64,000 bases of DNA from Streptomyces benahoarensis (GTDB lineage: Bacteria; Actinomycetota; Actinomycetes; Streptomycetales; Streptomycetaceae), in NCBI RefSeq assembly GCF_007280575.1, contig NZ_VKJP01000001.1, positions 96,359-160,358 of the forward strand, given 5' to 3'. Below, in pieces: positions 34,127 through 43,284 of the stretch (positions within the stretch are counted from its first letter, which is position 1; the number at the start of each line of letters is the position of its first letter). The translations under genes were made by a program, and so were the position numbers. A model generated the notes under the pieces. It saw nothing but the letters and a program-made list of their open reading frames with translations. It was not told the origin of the DNA and did no database searches.

Positions 34127-35243
34127 CGGGGGTCGCCTCCAGTGGTGCGGTGGGGGTGCCGAGGCGGCGGTAGAGGTAGTAGGCGGCGCAGGCGCCCTCG
34201 CTGGAGACCATGGTGGCGCCGAGCGGGGTGCGCGGGGTGCAGTCGGTGCCGAACGCCGGGCATTCATGGGGCTTGATCAGGCCCTGGAGCACATCGCCGC
34301 TGCGGCAGGCGGCGGGCTCCTCGGTGGTGATGCCGGTGACGGCGAAGCGGTGCTCGGCGTCGTAGTCGCGGTAGCGGGCGGAGAGTCGCCAGCCGCTGTC
34401 GGGGATGGTGCCGATGCCGCGCCAGGAGCGGTCGGTGACCTCGAAGATGTCGGCGATCATCGCCTGGGCGGCGGGGTTGCCCCGGGGGCGGACGGCGCGG
34501 GCGTAGGCGTTGTCGACGCGGTGCTCGCCGCGCTCCAGCTGTTGTACGGCGCGGCGGACGCCTTCGAGGATGTCCAGCGGTTCGAAGCCGGTGACGACGA
34601 TGGGCACGCGGTGGCGGGCGGCCAGCTCCGGGTACTCGTCCACGCCCATCACGCTGCACACGTGTCCGGCGGCGAGGAAGCCCTGGACGCGGCAGTCACC
34701 GGAGCGCATGATCGCCTCGATGGCCGGGGGCACCCGTACGTGCGAGACGAGCAGGCTGAAGTTGCGGATGCCCAGTCGGTGCGCCTGGTGCACGGTCATG
34801 GCGTTGGGCGGCGCGGTGGTCTCGAAGCCGATGCCGAAGAAGACGACTTCCTTGCCGGGGTTCTCCCGGGCGATCTTGAGGGCGTCGAGCGGGCTGTAGA
34901 CGACGCGGACGTCGCCGCCCTCGCTGCGGACGCGGAAGAGGTCGCGGTCGGTGCCCGGGACCCGCAGCATGTCGCCGAAGGAACAGAAGATCACGTCCGG
35001 GCGGGAGGCGATCTCCAGGGCCTTGTCGATGGTCTCCAGCGGGGTGACGCAGACCGGGCAGCCGGGTCCGTGGATCAACTCGACCTGGTCGGGCAGGAGT
35101 TGGTCGATGCCGTGGCGGATGATGGTGTGCGTCTGGCCGCCGCACACCTCCATCAGGGCCCACGGCCGGGTGACGGTGGCGTGGATGTCGTCCAGCAGCC
35201 GCCGCGCCAGGTCAGGGTTGCGGAACTCCTCCAGGTACTTCAC
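34119..35243 (-). CDS. hypD: Hydrogenase maturation protein HypD
   Basis: 374 residues from GTG 35243, behind GGAGGCACAGCG. It begins [20 protein letters not shown] and has the conserved [22 protein letters not shown] and GFETTAPP motifs, plus the cysteines of the [4Fe-4S] cluster near the end ([19 protein letters not shown]). HypD works with HypC as the scaffold on which Fe(CN)2CO is built. It overlaps hypC by 4 bp. Confidence 0.95.
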   Translation of the reverse strand: MKYLEEFRNPDLARRLLDDIHATVTRPWALMEVCGGQTHTIIRHGIDQLLPDQVELIHGPGCPVCVTPLETIDKALEIASRPDVIFCSFGDMLRVPGTDRDLFRVRSEGGDVRVVYSPLDALKIARENPGKEVVFFGIGFETTAPPNAMTVHQAHRLGIRNFSLLVSHVRVPPAIEAIMRSGDCRVQGFLAAGHVCSVMGVDEYPELAARHRVPIVVTGFEPLDILEGVRRAVQQLERGEHRVDNAYARAVRPRGNPAAQAMIADIFEVTDRSWRGIGTIPDSGWRLSARYRDYDAEHRFAVTGITTEEPAACRSGDVLQGLIKPHECPAFGTDCTPRTPLGATMVSSEGACAAYYLYRRLGTPTAPLEATPVV

Positions 35244-35599
35244 CGCTGTGCCTCCCGCGCCGCGTCGGCCGTGGACCGGGCGCCGGGCGGCGCGCCGATA
35301 CCGTTCCCGGTGGCCGCGCCCCCGGTGGTGCCCTGCGCGGCGGCCGCTTCCCACGGGTCGCCGAACTCCTCCTCCAGCAGGCCGAGATCGCCGAAGAGGG
35401 CGAGGGTCTGCCGGGCCGACTCCTCGTCCAGCCGTTGGAGGGCGAAGCCGACGTGCACGATGGCGTACTCCCCGACCGCGAGATCCGGCAGATATTCCAG
35501 GCAGACGTCTTTGTGTACGCCGCCGAAGTCGACGGTGGCCATGCGTGTGCCGTCACGCTGCCGGATCTCCAGCACCTTGCCGGGTACCGCGAGACACAT
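35240..35599 (-). CDS. hypC: Hydrogenase maturation chaperone HypC, extended C-terminus
   Basis: 119 residues from ATG 35599. It starts [12 protein letters not shown]; the N-terminal cysteine after Met1 binds the iron cofactor. The OB-like core ends near residue 80 ([18 protein letters not shown]). About 35 extra, low-complexity residues follow ([18 protein letters not shown]), making it longer than the usual 75-100-residue HypC. Confidence 0.93.
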   Translation of the reverse strand: MCLAVPGKVLEIRQRDGTRMATVDFGGVHKDVCLEYLPDLAVGEYAIVHVGFALQRLDEESARQTLALFGDLGLLEEEFGDPWEAAAAQGTTGGAATGNGIGAPPGARSTADAAREAQR

Positions 35600-35631
35600 G
35601 GGGTTCTCCTCGCTCTGCGGGATCGGGTGGT

Positions 35632-38025
35632 TCAGGGGGCGGTGGTCGCGCCGCGGGGGTCCGCGCGGGCGGCGACCATCAGCTGGCCGAGTGCCAGTCC
35701 CCCGTCGCCGGGCGGGACGAGCCGGTGGCGCAGCACGGTGAAGCCGTCCGCGCGCAGTGCGCGGGCGCAGGACGCGGAGAGCAGCCGGTTGGCGAAGACG
35801 CCGCCGGTCAGGGCGACGGTGTCCAGCCCGTGCCGGGCGCGGGCGGCGGCGCAGACCCGGCCGACCAGCGCGGCGACGGCGTGGTGGAAGTGCGCCGCGA
35901 TCCGCCCGGCGGGGACGCCCGCGCGCACCTCGGCGGCGAGGGCGGCGAGGAGCGGCGCGGGGTCGGCGGTCACGGGGCCCGCCACCGTGTCGCGCAGGGT
36001 GAAGGTGTAGCCCGGCGGCGGCTCGTGCGGTGTGCGGTCCTCGGCGCGGCAGGCCGCCGCTTCGAGCGTGATGGCAGCCTGGGCCTCGTATCCGGCGGTG
36101 TGGCAGACGCCGGTCAGGGAGGCGACGGCGTCGAAGAGGCGGCCCATGCTGGAGGTGGGGGCACAGTTCACACCGCGCGCCAACTGCCGTTCCAGCAGCG
36201 GGAGTTGGCCGGGCGGGCAGGCCCGTACGCAGGGCAGGTCGGGGTCGCGGGGCAGGCCGGCGGCGTGCAGATGGGCGAGGGCCATCCGATAGGGGTGGCG
36301 GACGGCCGCGTCGCCGCCGGGCTGCGGGACGTAGGCGAGGTGGGCGAAGCGGTGGAAGCCGTCGTAGTCGGCGAGGAGGAATTCGCCGCCCCATACGGCG
36401 CCGTCGTCCCCGTAGCCGGTGCCGTCGAAAGCGACGCCGATCACCTTCCGGCTGCCGTCGAGGCCGTGTTCGGCCATGGCGGAGGCGATATGGGCGTGGT
36501 GGTGCTGGACCCGCCGTACGTCGTCGCCGCCCGCGGCGCGGCGGGCGCGGCCGAGGGAGCGGTAGCCGGGGTGCCGGTCGGCGACGACGCGCCGGGGGCG
36601 GACGCCGGTGAGGTCCGCGAGGCGGCCGGCGGCGCGGTCGAAGGCGGTGACCGTCGCCAGATCGTCCATGTCGCCGATGTGCGCGGACAGCCAGGCACGT
36701 CGGCCCTCTCCCAGGCAGAGGACGTTCTTGAGGTCGCCGCCGACGGCGAGCGCGGGGGTGACGGGCACGGGCAGCGGCAGCGGGTCGGGCGCATAGCCGC
36801 GGGAGCGGCGCAGCAGCACCGGCGCCCCGTCGATCATCCGGACCACCGAGTCGTCGCACGGCACATGGATGGGCCGGTCATGGGTGAGCCAGCCGTCGAC
36901 GAGCGGTGCGAGGGTGGCGAAGGCGTCCGCGTCGTCGGTGACGATGGGCTCCCCGCCGCGGTTGCCGCTGGTCATGACGAGCAGCCCGGGCCCCGGCGGG
37001 TCGCCCGGCAGCCCGAACAGCAGGTGGTGCAGGGGCGTGTAGGGCAGCATGACGCCCAGGTCGGGGCTGCCGGGGGCGACGGCGTCGGCGACGGCCGGGG
37101 CGTGCGGCGGGCGGTCGGCCGCGTCCCGTCTGCGGAGCAGCACGATGGGGCGGCGGCCACCGGTGAGGAGGTCGCGTTCGGCGGCGGAGAGGTGGACGAG
37201 CCCTTCGACGGCGGCGACGTCGCGGGCCATGACGGCGAACGGTTTGCCGCCGCGCGCCTTGCGCTCCCGCAGCAGCCGCACGCTGCGCTCCCGGGTCGCG
37301 TCGCAGGCCAGGTGGTAGCCGCCGAGGCCCTTGACCGCGAGGATCGCGCCGCCGGCGAGCATCCGCCGGGCCGCGGCGACCGGGTCGGCCGGAGCGGCAC
37401 CGGTGGTTCCCGGGTGGCGGCGCAGGGCCAGCCGGGGGCCGCAGTCGTGGCAGGCGATGGGCTGGGCGTGGAAGCGCCGGTCGGCGGGGTCGGCGTACTC
37501 GCGGGCGCAGCGGGCGCACATCGGGAACGCGGCCATGGTGGTGGCGGCCCGGTCGTAGGGCAGGGCGGTGACGATGGTGAAGCGCGGCCCGCAGTGGGTG
37601 CAGGTGAGGAAGGGGTGCCGGTGGCGGCGGTCGCCGGGGTCGGTCAGTTCGGCGAGGCATGCCGCGCAGGTGGCCGTGTCGGGGGCGATGAGGGTGCGGG
37701 CGCGGTCGCCGGTGCGGGTGGCGGCGATGCGGAAGCCGGTGGAGCCGCCCGGCGGGAGCGGGTGGTGGGCGACGGACTCGACGACGGCGAGGGGCGGCGC
37801 GTCGGTGCCGATCCGGCGGCAGAACGCGGCGACCGCGCGGGGCGCGCCCTCGACCTCGGCGACCACGCCGTCCCCGGTGTTGCCGACCTGGCCGGTCAGC
37901 CCCAGCTCCGCGGCGAGGGTGAAGACGAACGGGCGGAAGCCGACGCCCTGGACGACGCCGCGGACGGTGACCCGTCGCCGTTCGGCCGCGGGCGGCGCCG
38001 CGACCGCTTCCCGGGACGCGGTCAT
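35632..38025 (-). CDS. hypF: Carbamoyltransferase HypF
   Basis: 797 residues from ATG 38025. Domains in order: acylphosphatase (VRGVVQGVGFRPFVF, about residues 20-105), two CxxC zinc-finger pairs (CAACLAELTD, CTHCGPRF, CARCAREY, CHDCGPRL), YrdC-like domain (GGYHLACDATRERSVRLLRE, TSGNRGGEPIV) and Kae1-like domain (VQHHHAHIASAMAEHG, FDGTGYGDDGAVWGGEFLL). It makes the carbamoyl-AMP used to form the cyanide ligands of the NiFe site. The start overlaps the hypB stop (ATGA). Confidence 0.95.
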   Translation of the reverse strand: MTASREAVAAPPAAERRRVTVRGVVQGVGFRPFVFTLAAELGLTGQVGNTGDGVVAEVEGAPRAVAAFCRRIGTDAPPLAVVESVAHHPLPPGGSTGFRIAATRTGDRARTLIAPDTATCAACLAELTDPGDRRHRHPFLTCTHCGPRFTIVTALPYDRAATTMAAFPMCARCAREYADPADRRFHAQPIACHDCGPRLALRRHPGTTGAAPADPVAAARRMLAGGAILAVKGLGGYHLACDATRERSVRLLRERKARGGKPFAVMARDVAAVEGLVHLSAAERDLLTGGRRPIVLLRRRDAADRPPHAPAVADAVAPGSPDLGVMLPYTPLHHLLFGLPGDPPGPGLLVMTSGNRGGEPIVTDDADAFATLAPLVDGWLTHDRPIHVPCDDSVVRMIDGAPVLLRRSRGYAPDPLPLPVPVTPALAVGGDLKNVLCLGEGRRAWLSAHIGDMDDLATVTAFDRAAGRLADLTGVRPRRVVADRHPGYRSLGRARRAAGGDDVRRVQHHHAHIASAMAEHGLDGSRKVIGVAFDGTGYGDDGAVWGGEFLLADYDGFHRFAHLAYVPQPGGDAAVRHPYRMALAHLHAAGLPRDPDLPCVRACPPGQLPLLERQLARGVNCAPTSSMGRLFDAVASLTGVCHTAGYEAQAAITLEAAACRAEDRTPHEPPPGYTFTLRDTVAGPVTADPAPLLAALAAEVRAGVPAGRIAAHFHHAVAALVGRVCAAARARHGLDTVALTGGVFANRLLSASCARALRADGFTVLRHRLVPPGDGGLALGQLMVAARADPRGATTAP

Positions 38026-38771
38026 GAGTGGCTGTGCGCGACGCCGTCGTGGTGGTGGGTGTGGCCGTGTTCGCGGGGCAGGACCTGCCGGGCCATGACG
38101 GGCCGGTGGGCGGGGGCGTTGCCGTGGGCGGCGAGCGCGTGCTCCAGCAGCACTCCGGCGCCCTCGCCGGTGCGGGTGGAGGTGAGGACGGTTTCGACGC
38201 CGGGGTTGATCTGCTGGACGTGGGCGCGGAAGGCGGCTTCGTCGAAGCCGACGGCGTCGGCGAGGTCGCTCTTCGTCACCAGGACCAGGTGGGCGAGGCC
38301 GAAGGCGGTCGGGTACTTCAGCGGTTTGTCCTCGCCCTCGGTGACCGAACAGAGCGCCACCCGCAGCGTTTCGCCGAGGTCGTAGGTGGCCGGGCAGACG
38401 AGGTTGCCGACGTTCTCGACGAACAGGACGCGGGTGCCGTCCGGCAGCCAGCCGTCGAGGTGGCCGCGGAGCATGTCCGCCTCCAGATGGCACAGCCCGT
38501 CGGTGAGGACCTGCTTCACCGGCGCGCCGGAGCGGCCCAGGCGGCGGGCGTCGTTCTCGGTGGCCAGGTCGGCGGTGAGGGCGGCGACCGGGATGCCGCG
38601 CGAGCGGGCGAGGGTGAGTTCGGCCTCCAGCAGCGCGGTCTTGCCGCTGCCCGGACTGGACAGCAGGTTGACCACCGAGGTGCCGCGGGCGGTGAGTTCG
38701 CTACGGAGTGCCCGGGCGCGCCGGTCGTTCTCGGCGAGCACGGCTTGCTGGAGGTCGACGACGCGGCACAT
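38022..38771 (-). CDS. hypB: Nickel-insertion GTPase HypB
   Basis: 249 residues from ATG 38771. It has the P-loop SSPGSGKTALLEAEL (about residues 38-52), FVENVGNLVCPATYDLGE and VTKSDLADA for GTP binding. The end is histidine-rich (REHGHTHHHDGVAHSHS), a metal-storage tail; in most species this region is N-terminal. It delivers nickel to the hydrogenase large subunit together with HypA. Confidence 0.95.
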   Translation of the reverse strand: MCRVVDLQQAVLAENDRRARALRSELTARGTSVVNLLSSPGSGKTALLEAELTLARSRGIPVAALTADLATENDARRLGRSGAPVKQVLTDGLCHLEADMLRGHLDGWLPDGTRVLFVENVGNLVCPATYDLGETLRVALCSVTEGEDKPLKYPTAFGLAHLVLVTKSDLADAVGFDEAAFRAHVQQINPGVETVLTSTRTGEGAGVLLEHALAAHGNAPAHRPVMARQVLPREHGHTHHHDGVAHSHS

Positions 38772-38775
38772 GGGT

Positions 38776-39165
38776 TCAGTTCTCCTCGGATGCGGGGGCG
38801 GGGGCGGGGACGACGCCGTGGTCGGTGCGGTGCACGCTGACGATCCGCAGCTCCCGTCCCGCGACGAGGGCGGCGGCGGTACCGCGGCAGGCCGGGCAGT
38901 GCAGGTGGGGCGGCATGCCGGTGGCCCATTCCTGTCCGCACGGTGTGCAGCGGGCGCGTCCCGGCACGGTGTCGATGTGCAGGGCGGCGCCTTCGAGGGC
39001 GGTTCCCTCGCAGGCGAGGGTGAAGGAGAAGTGCAGGGCGTCGGCGACGACTCCGGCGAGTTCGCCGACCTGGAGGCGGACGGTGTCGACGGTGCCGGGT
39101 GGCTCGTCCCGCAGGGCGCCGTCCACCTGATCCACCACCGCCAGGGCGAGGGACATCTCGTGCAT
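38776..39165 (-). CDS. hypA: Nickel metallochaperone HypA
   Basis: 129 residues from ATG 39165, chosen because the protein then begins MHEMSLALAV with the nickel-binding His2; the upstream ATG at 39174 would bury it. Zinc-site cysteines are in RARCTPCGQEW and HLHCPACRG. It works with HypB, encoded 4 bp downstream. Confidence 0.94.
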   Translation of the reverse strand: MHEMSLALAVVDQVDGALRDEPPGTVDTVRLQVGELAGVVADALHFSFTLACEGTALEGAALHIDTVPGRARCTPCGQEWATGMPPHLHCPACRGTAAALVAGRELRIVSVHRTDHGVVPAPAPASEEN

Positions 39166-39325
39166 CGGTCTCATTCCGGATCGCGTGCCGGACCGCGCCT
39201 GCGTCCGACCGCGCGGCCGGTGCCATTACAGGGGGCGCGGCGGCGGTGGGCGGGGCGCCACGCCGCCGCCGGTGCCGCGCCGTGGGCCGTTCGGGCGGCG
39301 GCACGGACCGGCGGCGCGCGGCGGC

Positions 39326-39436
39326 TCACATGGACCGGATGCGCAGGTAGCGCTTGATGTCGGGCAGCAGGGCGATCGCGCCGCCCGCGGCGGCGACGGC
39401 GGCGAGTGCCGCGGCCGCCAGCAGGACCTTCCGCAT
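39326..39436 (-). CDS. 36-residue small protein of hydrogenase loci (DUF6893-like)
   Basis: A short frame from ATG 39436, preceded by GAAGGAGCACCC, codes an Ala-rich hydrophobic helix (VLLAAAALAAVAAAGGAIAL) and the tail LPDIKRYLRIRSM. Tails of this kind are shared by small actinobacterial proteins found beside hydrogenase genes. It is probably a single-pass membrane peptide. It sits between hypA and the maturation protease, in the same direction, with its own strong ribosome site. Confidence 0.7.
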   Translation of the reverse strand: MRKVLLAAAALAAVAAAGGAIALLPDIKRYLRIRSM

Positions 39437-39451
39437 GGGTGCTCCTTCGTA

Positions 39452-39994
39452 TCAGGTGCGGGCGGCGGGCCCGCTCGCGGGTTCGGGTGCTCCGGGAGGG
39501 GTGTCCGTGGCCTCGTGCAGCAGCGTGCGGAGCAGCCGTACCGCCTCCTCGACGGCGGCTTCCACGGGGGCGCTGAGGCCGATGCCCTCGTCCAGGCGGG
39601 CCGGGACGCATCCGACGACGAGGACCCGGCGCGGCCGTCCGCCGCCGGTGGTCTCGCTCAGGTGGTCCAGCAGGGCCAGGACCGCGTCGGGCGTCATGTG
39701 GTGACCGTCCACGGCGACCGGGCCCGCGGGCGGCCGGGCGCCGTCGGGTGCGAGGAGGCGGACGGTGCCGGGCGGGCCGTCGCCGGGGACCGCGTCCACC
39801 AGGACGACGGTGTCGTAGCCGTCCAGCATCCGGTAGGCGAGGTGGACGCCGCGGACACCGATGTCGGCGAGTTCGGTGTGCGGCGGCAGCGGTTCCGCGG
39901 CGAGGCGGCGGACGGTCTCCACGCCGAAGCCGTCGTCGCCGAGGAAGATGTTGCCGATACCGGCCACGAGCACGCGGGGCGGGGCGTTGGTCAT
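39452..39994 (-). CDS. Hydrogenase maturation protease (HyaD/HybD/HoxM family)
   Basis: 180 residues from ATG 39994. The family start VLVAGIGNIFLGDDGFGVET contains the metal-binding Glu/Asp, with ADIGVRGVHLAYRMLDGYD and the histidine of VDGHHMTPD further on. It should cut the C-terminal extension of HhyL after nickel insertion. It overlaps the upstream gene by 4 bp. Confidence 0.92.
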   Translation of the reverse strand: MTNAPPRVLVAGIGNIFLGDDGFGVETVRRLAAEPLPPHTELADIGVRGVHLAYRMLDGYDTVVLVDAVPGDGPPGTVRLLAPDGARPPAGPVAVDGHHMTPDAVLALLDHLSETTGGGRPRRVLVVGCVPARLDEGIGLSAPVEAAVEEAVRLLRTLLHEATDTPPGAPEPASGPAART

Positions 39995-41424
39995 GTGTCC
40001 TCCACGGCGGCGAGCGGGGCGAGTTCGTCGGGTTGGAAGTAGAGGAAGCGGCCCTGTTCCCGGCGGATGTCGGCGCCGGGGTCGCCGTCCACGGTGACGG
40101 CGAGGTGCACCCCGCCGTCGACGTCGTGCAGCACCGCCTCCACCACCGCCGTACGGCCGTGCAGGAACAGGTCCTGGGCGTCGGTGCGCCGCGGTCCGGG
40201 GCGGAGGGCGACCCGGCTGCCCGCGCCGACGGGCGTGCCGTCGACGAGGACGCGGTCGCGGACCGGGTCGACGGCGGCGTCGGCGGCCGGGTCCCACCAG
40301 GGCGCGCCGCCGGTCCCGCCGTCGAACGGGTCGGGGGGCGCGGCCGCCGCCCGCGGAGATGCCGGGGGCGGTGCGGCGCCGGTGACCTCGCGCAGCGCCC
40401 GGACCGCGCCGTGCAGCCGTTCCAGCACCTCGGGCGGCATCGAGTCGGCGAGGTCGATGACGGCGGCCGCCCGGTCGTCGGTGCCGCGGGCCTCGCGTTT
40501 CTCCTCGTCGGTGAGGGCGGCGGTGCGCAGTGCCAGGATCTCGTCGATCTCCGTGGCGTCGTAGAGGGCGCCGGGGCTCTCGGGGGCGATCCGCGGGTGG
40601 TCCTCCAGGATGATCGGGGAGGACAGGACGGTGCGGGCGTTGCCGTCGGCGCCCGCCAGGACGGGCCAGGTGTGGGCGTTGCGGCAGGTGGCGGCGGCGC
40701 CCGACGCCCACTGAGGCGGGTCGGTCAGGGAGAGGAACGCGCCGGAGGTGACGCCGAGCAGCAGATGCGCGGAGAGCAGCGCATGCGGCAGCGCCGCCTC
40801 CCGGTCGGCGTCGCCGTCGCCGCTCCAGTCGCCGGTGTTGCGGACGGTCGCGGTCAGCCGCAGCACCCGGCAGGGGCCGTCGAGTTCGGTGGCCGTCAGA
40901 TGCAGTTCCCCGGCGACGCGCTCCCGGCGCCGGAGCTGGCGGCCCACCAGGCGGCCGCCGTCGTGGAGCGGTTCGCTCTCCTCGTGGACCGGCAGGGCGA
41001 AGGGCAGCCGCACCCCGTCGCCGGTCAGCCGGGAGACCTCGACGGCGAGGTCCACCTGCTCGGTGACGCCCTCGTCCCAGGGCCGGACGACGCGGTCCGG
41101 CAGCTCCAGGGCGTCGACGGTCTCGTACGTGCCGTCGGCCCGGGCCCGCTGGACGGTGCGGCGCTGGGCGTGCAGGAAGCGGACCTGCGCGTGGAGGGCG
41201 GGGTTGCCGCGGGGCTCCAGCAGGCATTCGGTGCGCTGGAGGCTGTGTTCGGAGGCGGCCCCGGGCCACTTCGGCGGGACGAGGACGCCGAACTGCCAGC
41301 GCATCCGGTTCTTCGCCGCCGACGCCCGGTACGGGTAGAGCACATAGCCTTCGAGCAGGACGGCGTCGGCGATCTGGCGGGCGTGGGCGAACAGGTCCTC
41401 CCTCGCAGGCGCGGCGGACGTCAT
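39991..41424 (-). CDS. Conserved hydrogenase-locus protein of unknown function
   Basis: 477 residues from ATG 41424. No catalytic family is recognised. Landmarks are VLLEGYVLYPYRASAAKNRM at the start, SEHSLQRTECLLEPRGNPAL, AHLLLGVTSGAFLSLTDPPQ, LSSPIILEDHPRIAPESPG and LRPGPRRTDAQDLFLHGRTA near the end. It is translationally coupled to both neighbours by ATGA overlaps, which ties it to hydrogenase assembly or electron transfer. A maturation scaffold is a guess. Confidence 0.75.
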   Translation of the reverse strand: MTSAAPAREDLFAHARQIADAVLLEGYVLYPYRASAAKNRMRWQFGVLVPPKWPGAASEHSLQRTECLLEPRGNPALHAQVRFLHAQRRTVQRARADGTYETVDALELPDRVVRPWDEGVTEQVDLAVEVSRLTGDGVRLPFALPVHEESEPLHDGGRLVGRQLRRRERVAGELHLTATELDGPCRVLRLTATVRNTGDWSGDGDADREAALPHALLSAHLLLGVTSGAFLSLTDPPQWASGAAATCRNAHTWPVLAGADGNARTVLSSPIILEDHPRIAPESPGALYDATEIDEILALRTAALTDEEKREARGTDDRAAAVIDLADSMPPEVLERLHGAVRALREVTGAAPPPASPRAAAAPPDPFDGGTGGAPWWDPAADAAVDPVRDRVLVDGTPVGAGSRVALRPGPRRTDAQDLFLHGRTAVVEAVLHDVDGGVHLAVTVDGDPGADIRREQGRFLYFQPDELAPLAAVEDT

Positions 41425-42092
41425 GACAGGGCCTCCCGGGGGCGTACGGGCGTGGGGTGCGGGTCCTGGCCCGCCGCGGCGAGGAGCGTCAGCACCGTCT
41501 CCTCCCAGGAGGGCAGGGCGCGGCGGGAGCGGTAGGCGCCGAGGGCGTCCATGGCGGTGCGGGAGAGGCGGAGCCAGCCGCAGCCGGGGAAGTGCTGCTC
41601 GATCATTTCCCGCCAGACGGCCACCGGCATCCGGTACGCCGCCTCCCGGTCCCAGGGCACGGGCTGTACCCGGAAGCCGCCCGCGCCGCGGAAGGCCGTA
41701 CCGGAGAAGAGGAGCAGCAGCGGGACCTCTCCGGTGTCGAGGGCGGCGAAGTACTTCGCGGAGGCGATGTCGGTGTCGTAGGTGCAGGGCACCGGCAGGT
41801 CCACCTCGGTCGCGCCGGTGAAGCCGGGGACGACCACGGAGGCATGGGCGAACTGGAGCGGGTTGAGGGTGCTGCCCCAGCGGTCCCGCTCGCCGAACAG
41901 GTCGCCGAGGTGTGCGGCCTCGGTGTCGGTGTAGCGCCGCCGGGCCGGTTCGATGCGGAACTGGCAGCGGAGCGCGAGGGCGTGCACCCGCTCGGGCCCG
42001 GACGCGGTGATGCGCAGCCGGAAGACGAGGGTGGGGCCCGCGGCGTACGGGTCGGCGCGGACGCCGGTGCAGGAGAAGGCGAGGTCGCTCAC
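41421..42092 (-). CDS. DUF6084-like hydrogenase-locus protein
   Basis: 223 residues from GTG 42092. It begins VSDLAFSCTGVRADPYAAGP and has LALRCQFRIEPARRRY, TEVDLPVPCTYDTDIASAKY and WREMIEQHFPGCGWLRLSR. It appears beta-rich and soluble. Proteins like this occur with group 1h hydrogenase genes in actinobacteria; the function is not known. It overlaps both neighbours by 4 bp. Confidence 0.75.
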   Translation of the reverse strand: MSDLAFSCTGVRADPYAAGPTLVFRLRITASGPERVHALALRCQFRIEPARRRYTDTEAAHLGDLFGERDRWGSTLNPLQFAHASVVVPGFTGATEVDLPVPCTYDTDIASAKYFAALDTGEVPLLLLFSGTAFRGAGGFRVQPVPWDREAAYRMPVAVWREMIEQHFPGCGWLRLSRTAMDALGAYRSRRALPSWEETVLTLLAAAGQDPHPTPVRPREALS

Positions 42093-42748
42093 GGGTGTGC
42101 CGCCTCCCCCGGGACGCCGGTGGCCCGCCGCTCCAGCGTGGCGAAGAAGGCGTCGAGGGCGGCGCGGGCCTCGGCTCCGCCGTCGAAGCCCTTCCAGTGC
42201 AGCCGCATCCGGCCGACCAGTTCGTAGGCCACGTCGACCGGTACGAGATAGCAGACGGCGCCGTCGTCGGTGCGCCGGACCAGCAACGCCTCGACGTCCG
42301 GCTCCAGCAGCGCGGCGAGGCGGGAGCCGGCGAAGGCGGTGTCCCAGGCGGCGGGGTCGATCTCGGTCTCGGTGGCGCCCGCGGGGCTGGGGCAGAGGGC
42401 GACGGGGCGGCCGAGCGTGGAGTGGTGGAAGAAGAAGGCGAGGGCGACGGGGATGTGCAGGGCGCCCCAGGCGGCGGACGGCGCGGATCCGGGGTCGGCC
42501 AGGACGCGGTCGGGCACCGTGCGGAACCGTCCGCCGCCCGCGTCCGGGCGCGCGAAGAGCAGGGCGCAGGGCGGGCAGGCGCAGGCGAGGGAGCGTTGTG
42601 CGGTGTCGACGAGGTGGCGGTGGCCGGTGTCCAGGGCGGTGCCGCACAGTTCGCAGCGTTCCGGCGCGGGGGGCCGGGGCCGGGTGAAGCGGTGCAGTCC
42701 GCGCGACGGCGGGCCCGGGCGGTGCCGGGCCGTGTGCGGCGCGGTCAC
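42089..42748 (-). CDS. DUF5947-like hydrogenase-locus protein
   Basis: 219 residues from GTG 42748. A likely metal site is formed by CELCGTALDTGHRHL and ACACPPCALLF near the N-terminus (two CxxC-like pairs). FHHSTLGRPVALCPSPAGAT and LLEPDVEALLVRRTDDGAVC follow. It may bind zinc or an Fe-S cluster. The function is unknown; the context is hydrogenase assembly. Confidence 0.75.
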   Translation of the reverse strand: MTAPHTARHRPGPPSRGLHRFTRPRPPAPERCELCGTALDTGHRHLVDTAQRSLACACPPCALLFARPDAGGGRFRTVPDRVLADPGSAPSAAWGALHIPVALAFFFHHSTLGRPVALCPSPAGATETEIDPAAWDTAFAGSRLAALLEPDVEALLVRRTDDGAVCYLVPVDVAYELVGRMRLHWKGFDGGAEARAALDAFFATLERRATGVPGEAAHP

Positions 42749-43284
42749 GGCGCCGGTGTCCGGCCGGGGCGGGCGGCGCCCGCGGGGACGGGCTCCGGCG
42801 GGCCGCTGCCGATCTGCAGCAACGGCGCCGCGGCGGCGGTCCGTTCCAGCGCGACGCCGGTCACCTCCGGTGCGTGGCAGGCCAGCGCGGCCTCGATGCG
42901 CTGCCGGGTGGCGTCGGCGGTGCCGGGGCAGCCGCCGTCCTCCTGGCTCAGCCGCAGGGCGCCGGTCATCCCGTCGAACCCCTCGACGACGGCGTCCCCG
43001 GCCCCGGCGGCGCGCAGGGCCCGCGCGATGCGGGCGGGGGCGTCCTCGGGGTGCAGTCCGTGCAGCACCAGCAGCCCGGCGACGCATTCGTCGTCCAGCA
43101 GCTCCGGCGGGGGCGTGCCGTCCGCCGTGCCGGTCAGCGCGAGGACGCGGGCGAGTCCGGTGCCGTAGAAGTCCATCAGGACGCGGACCAGTTCCTCCGC
43201 CGCGGCGCCGACGCCGGGGTCGTCGTGGGCGGCGAGGCGGTCGAGTACCGCCTCGACCCGGCGGGCGGTCTCCTCGGCGCTCAT
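42745..43284 (-). CDS. NifU-like Fe-S scaffold domain protein
   Basis: 179 residues from ATG 43284. The C-terminal part resembles the NifU Fe-S carrier domain (VVEGFDGMTGALRLSQEDGG, then CPGTADATRQRIEAALACHA), although the usual CxxC pair is reduced. An N-terminal helical domain (VEAVLDRLAAHDDPGVGAAA) precedes it. It directly follows hhyL, overlapping by 4 bp, so it probably helps supply clusters to the hydrogenase. Confidence 0.75.
   Translation of the reverse strand: MSAEETARRVEAVLDRLAAHDDPGVGAAAEELVRVLMDFYGTGLARVLALTGTADGTPPPELLDDECVAGLLVLHGLHPEDAPARIARALRAAGAGDAVVEGFDGMTGALRLSQEDGGCPGTADATRQRIEAALACHAPEVTGVALERTAAAAPLLQIGSGPPEPVPAGAARPGRTPAP

Noticed and set aside
34951..38385. Very long plus-strand frame (over 1100 codons) opposite hypF/hypC
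   Set aside because: It has no family sequence and mirrors the codon pattern of the real hyp genes on the minus strand; high-GC third positions create such frames.
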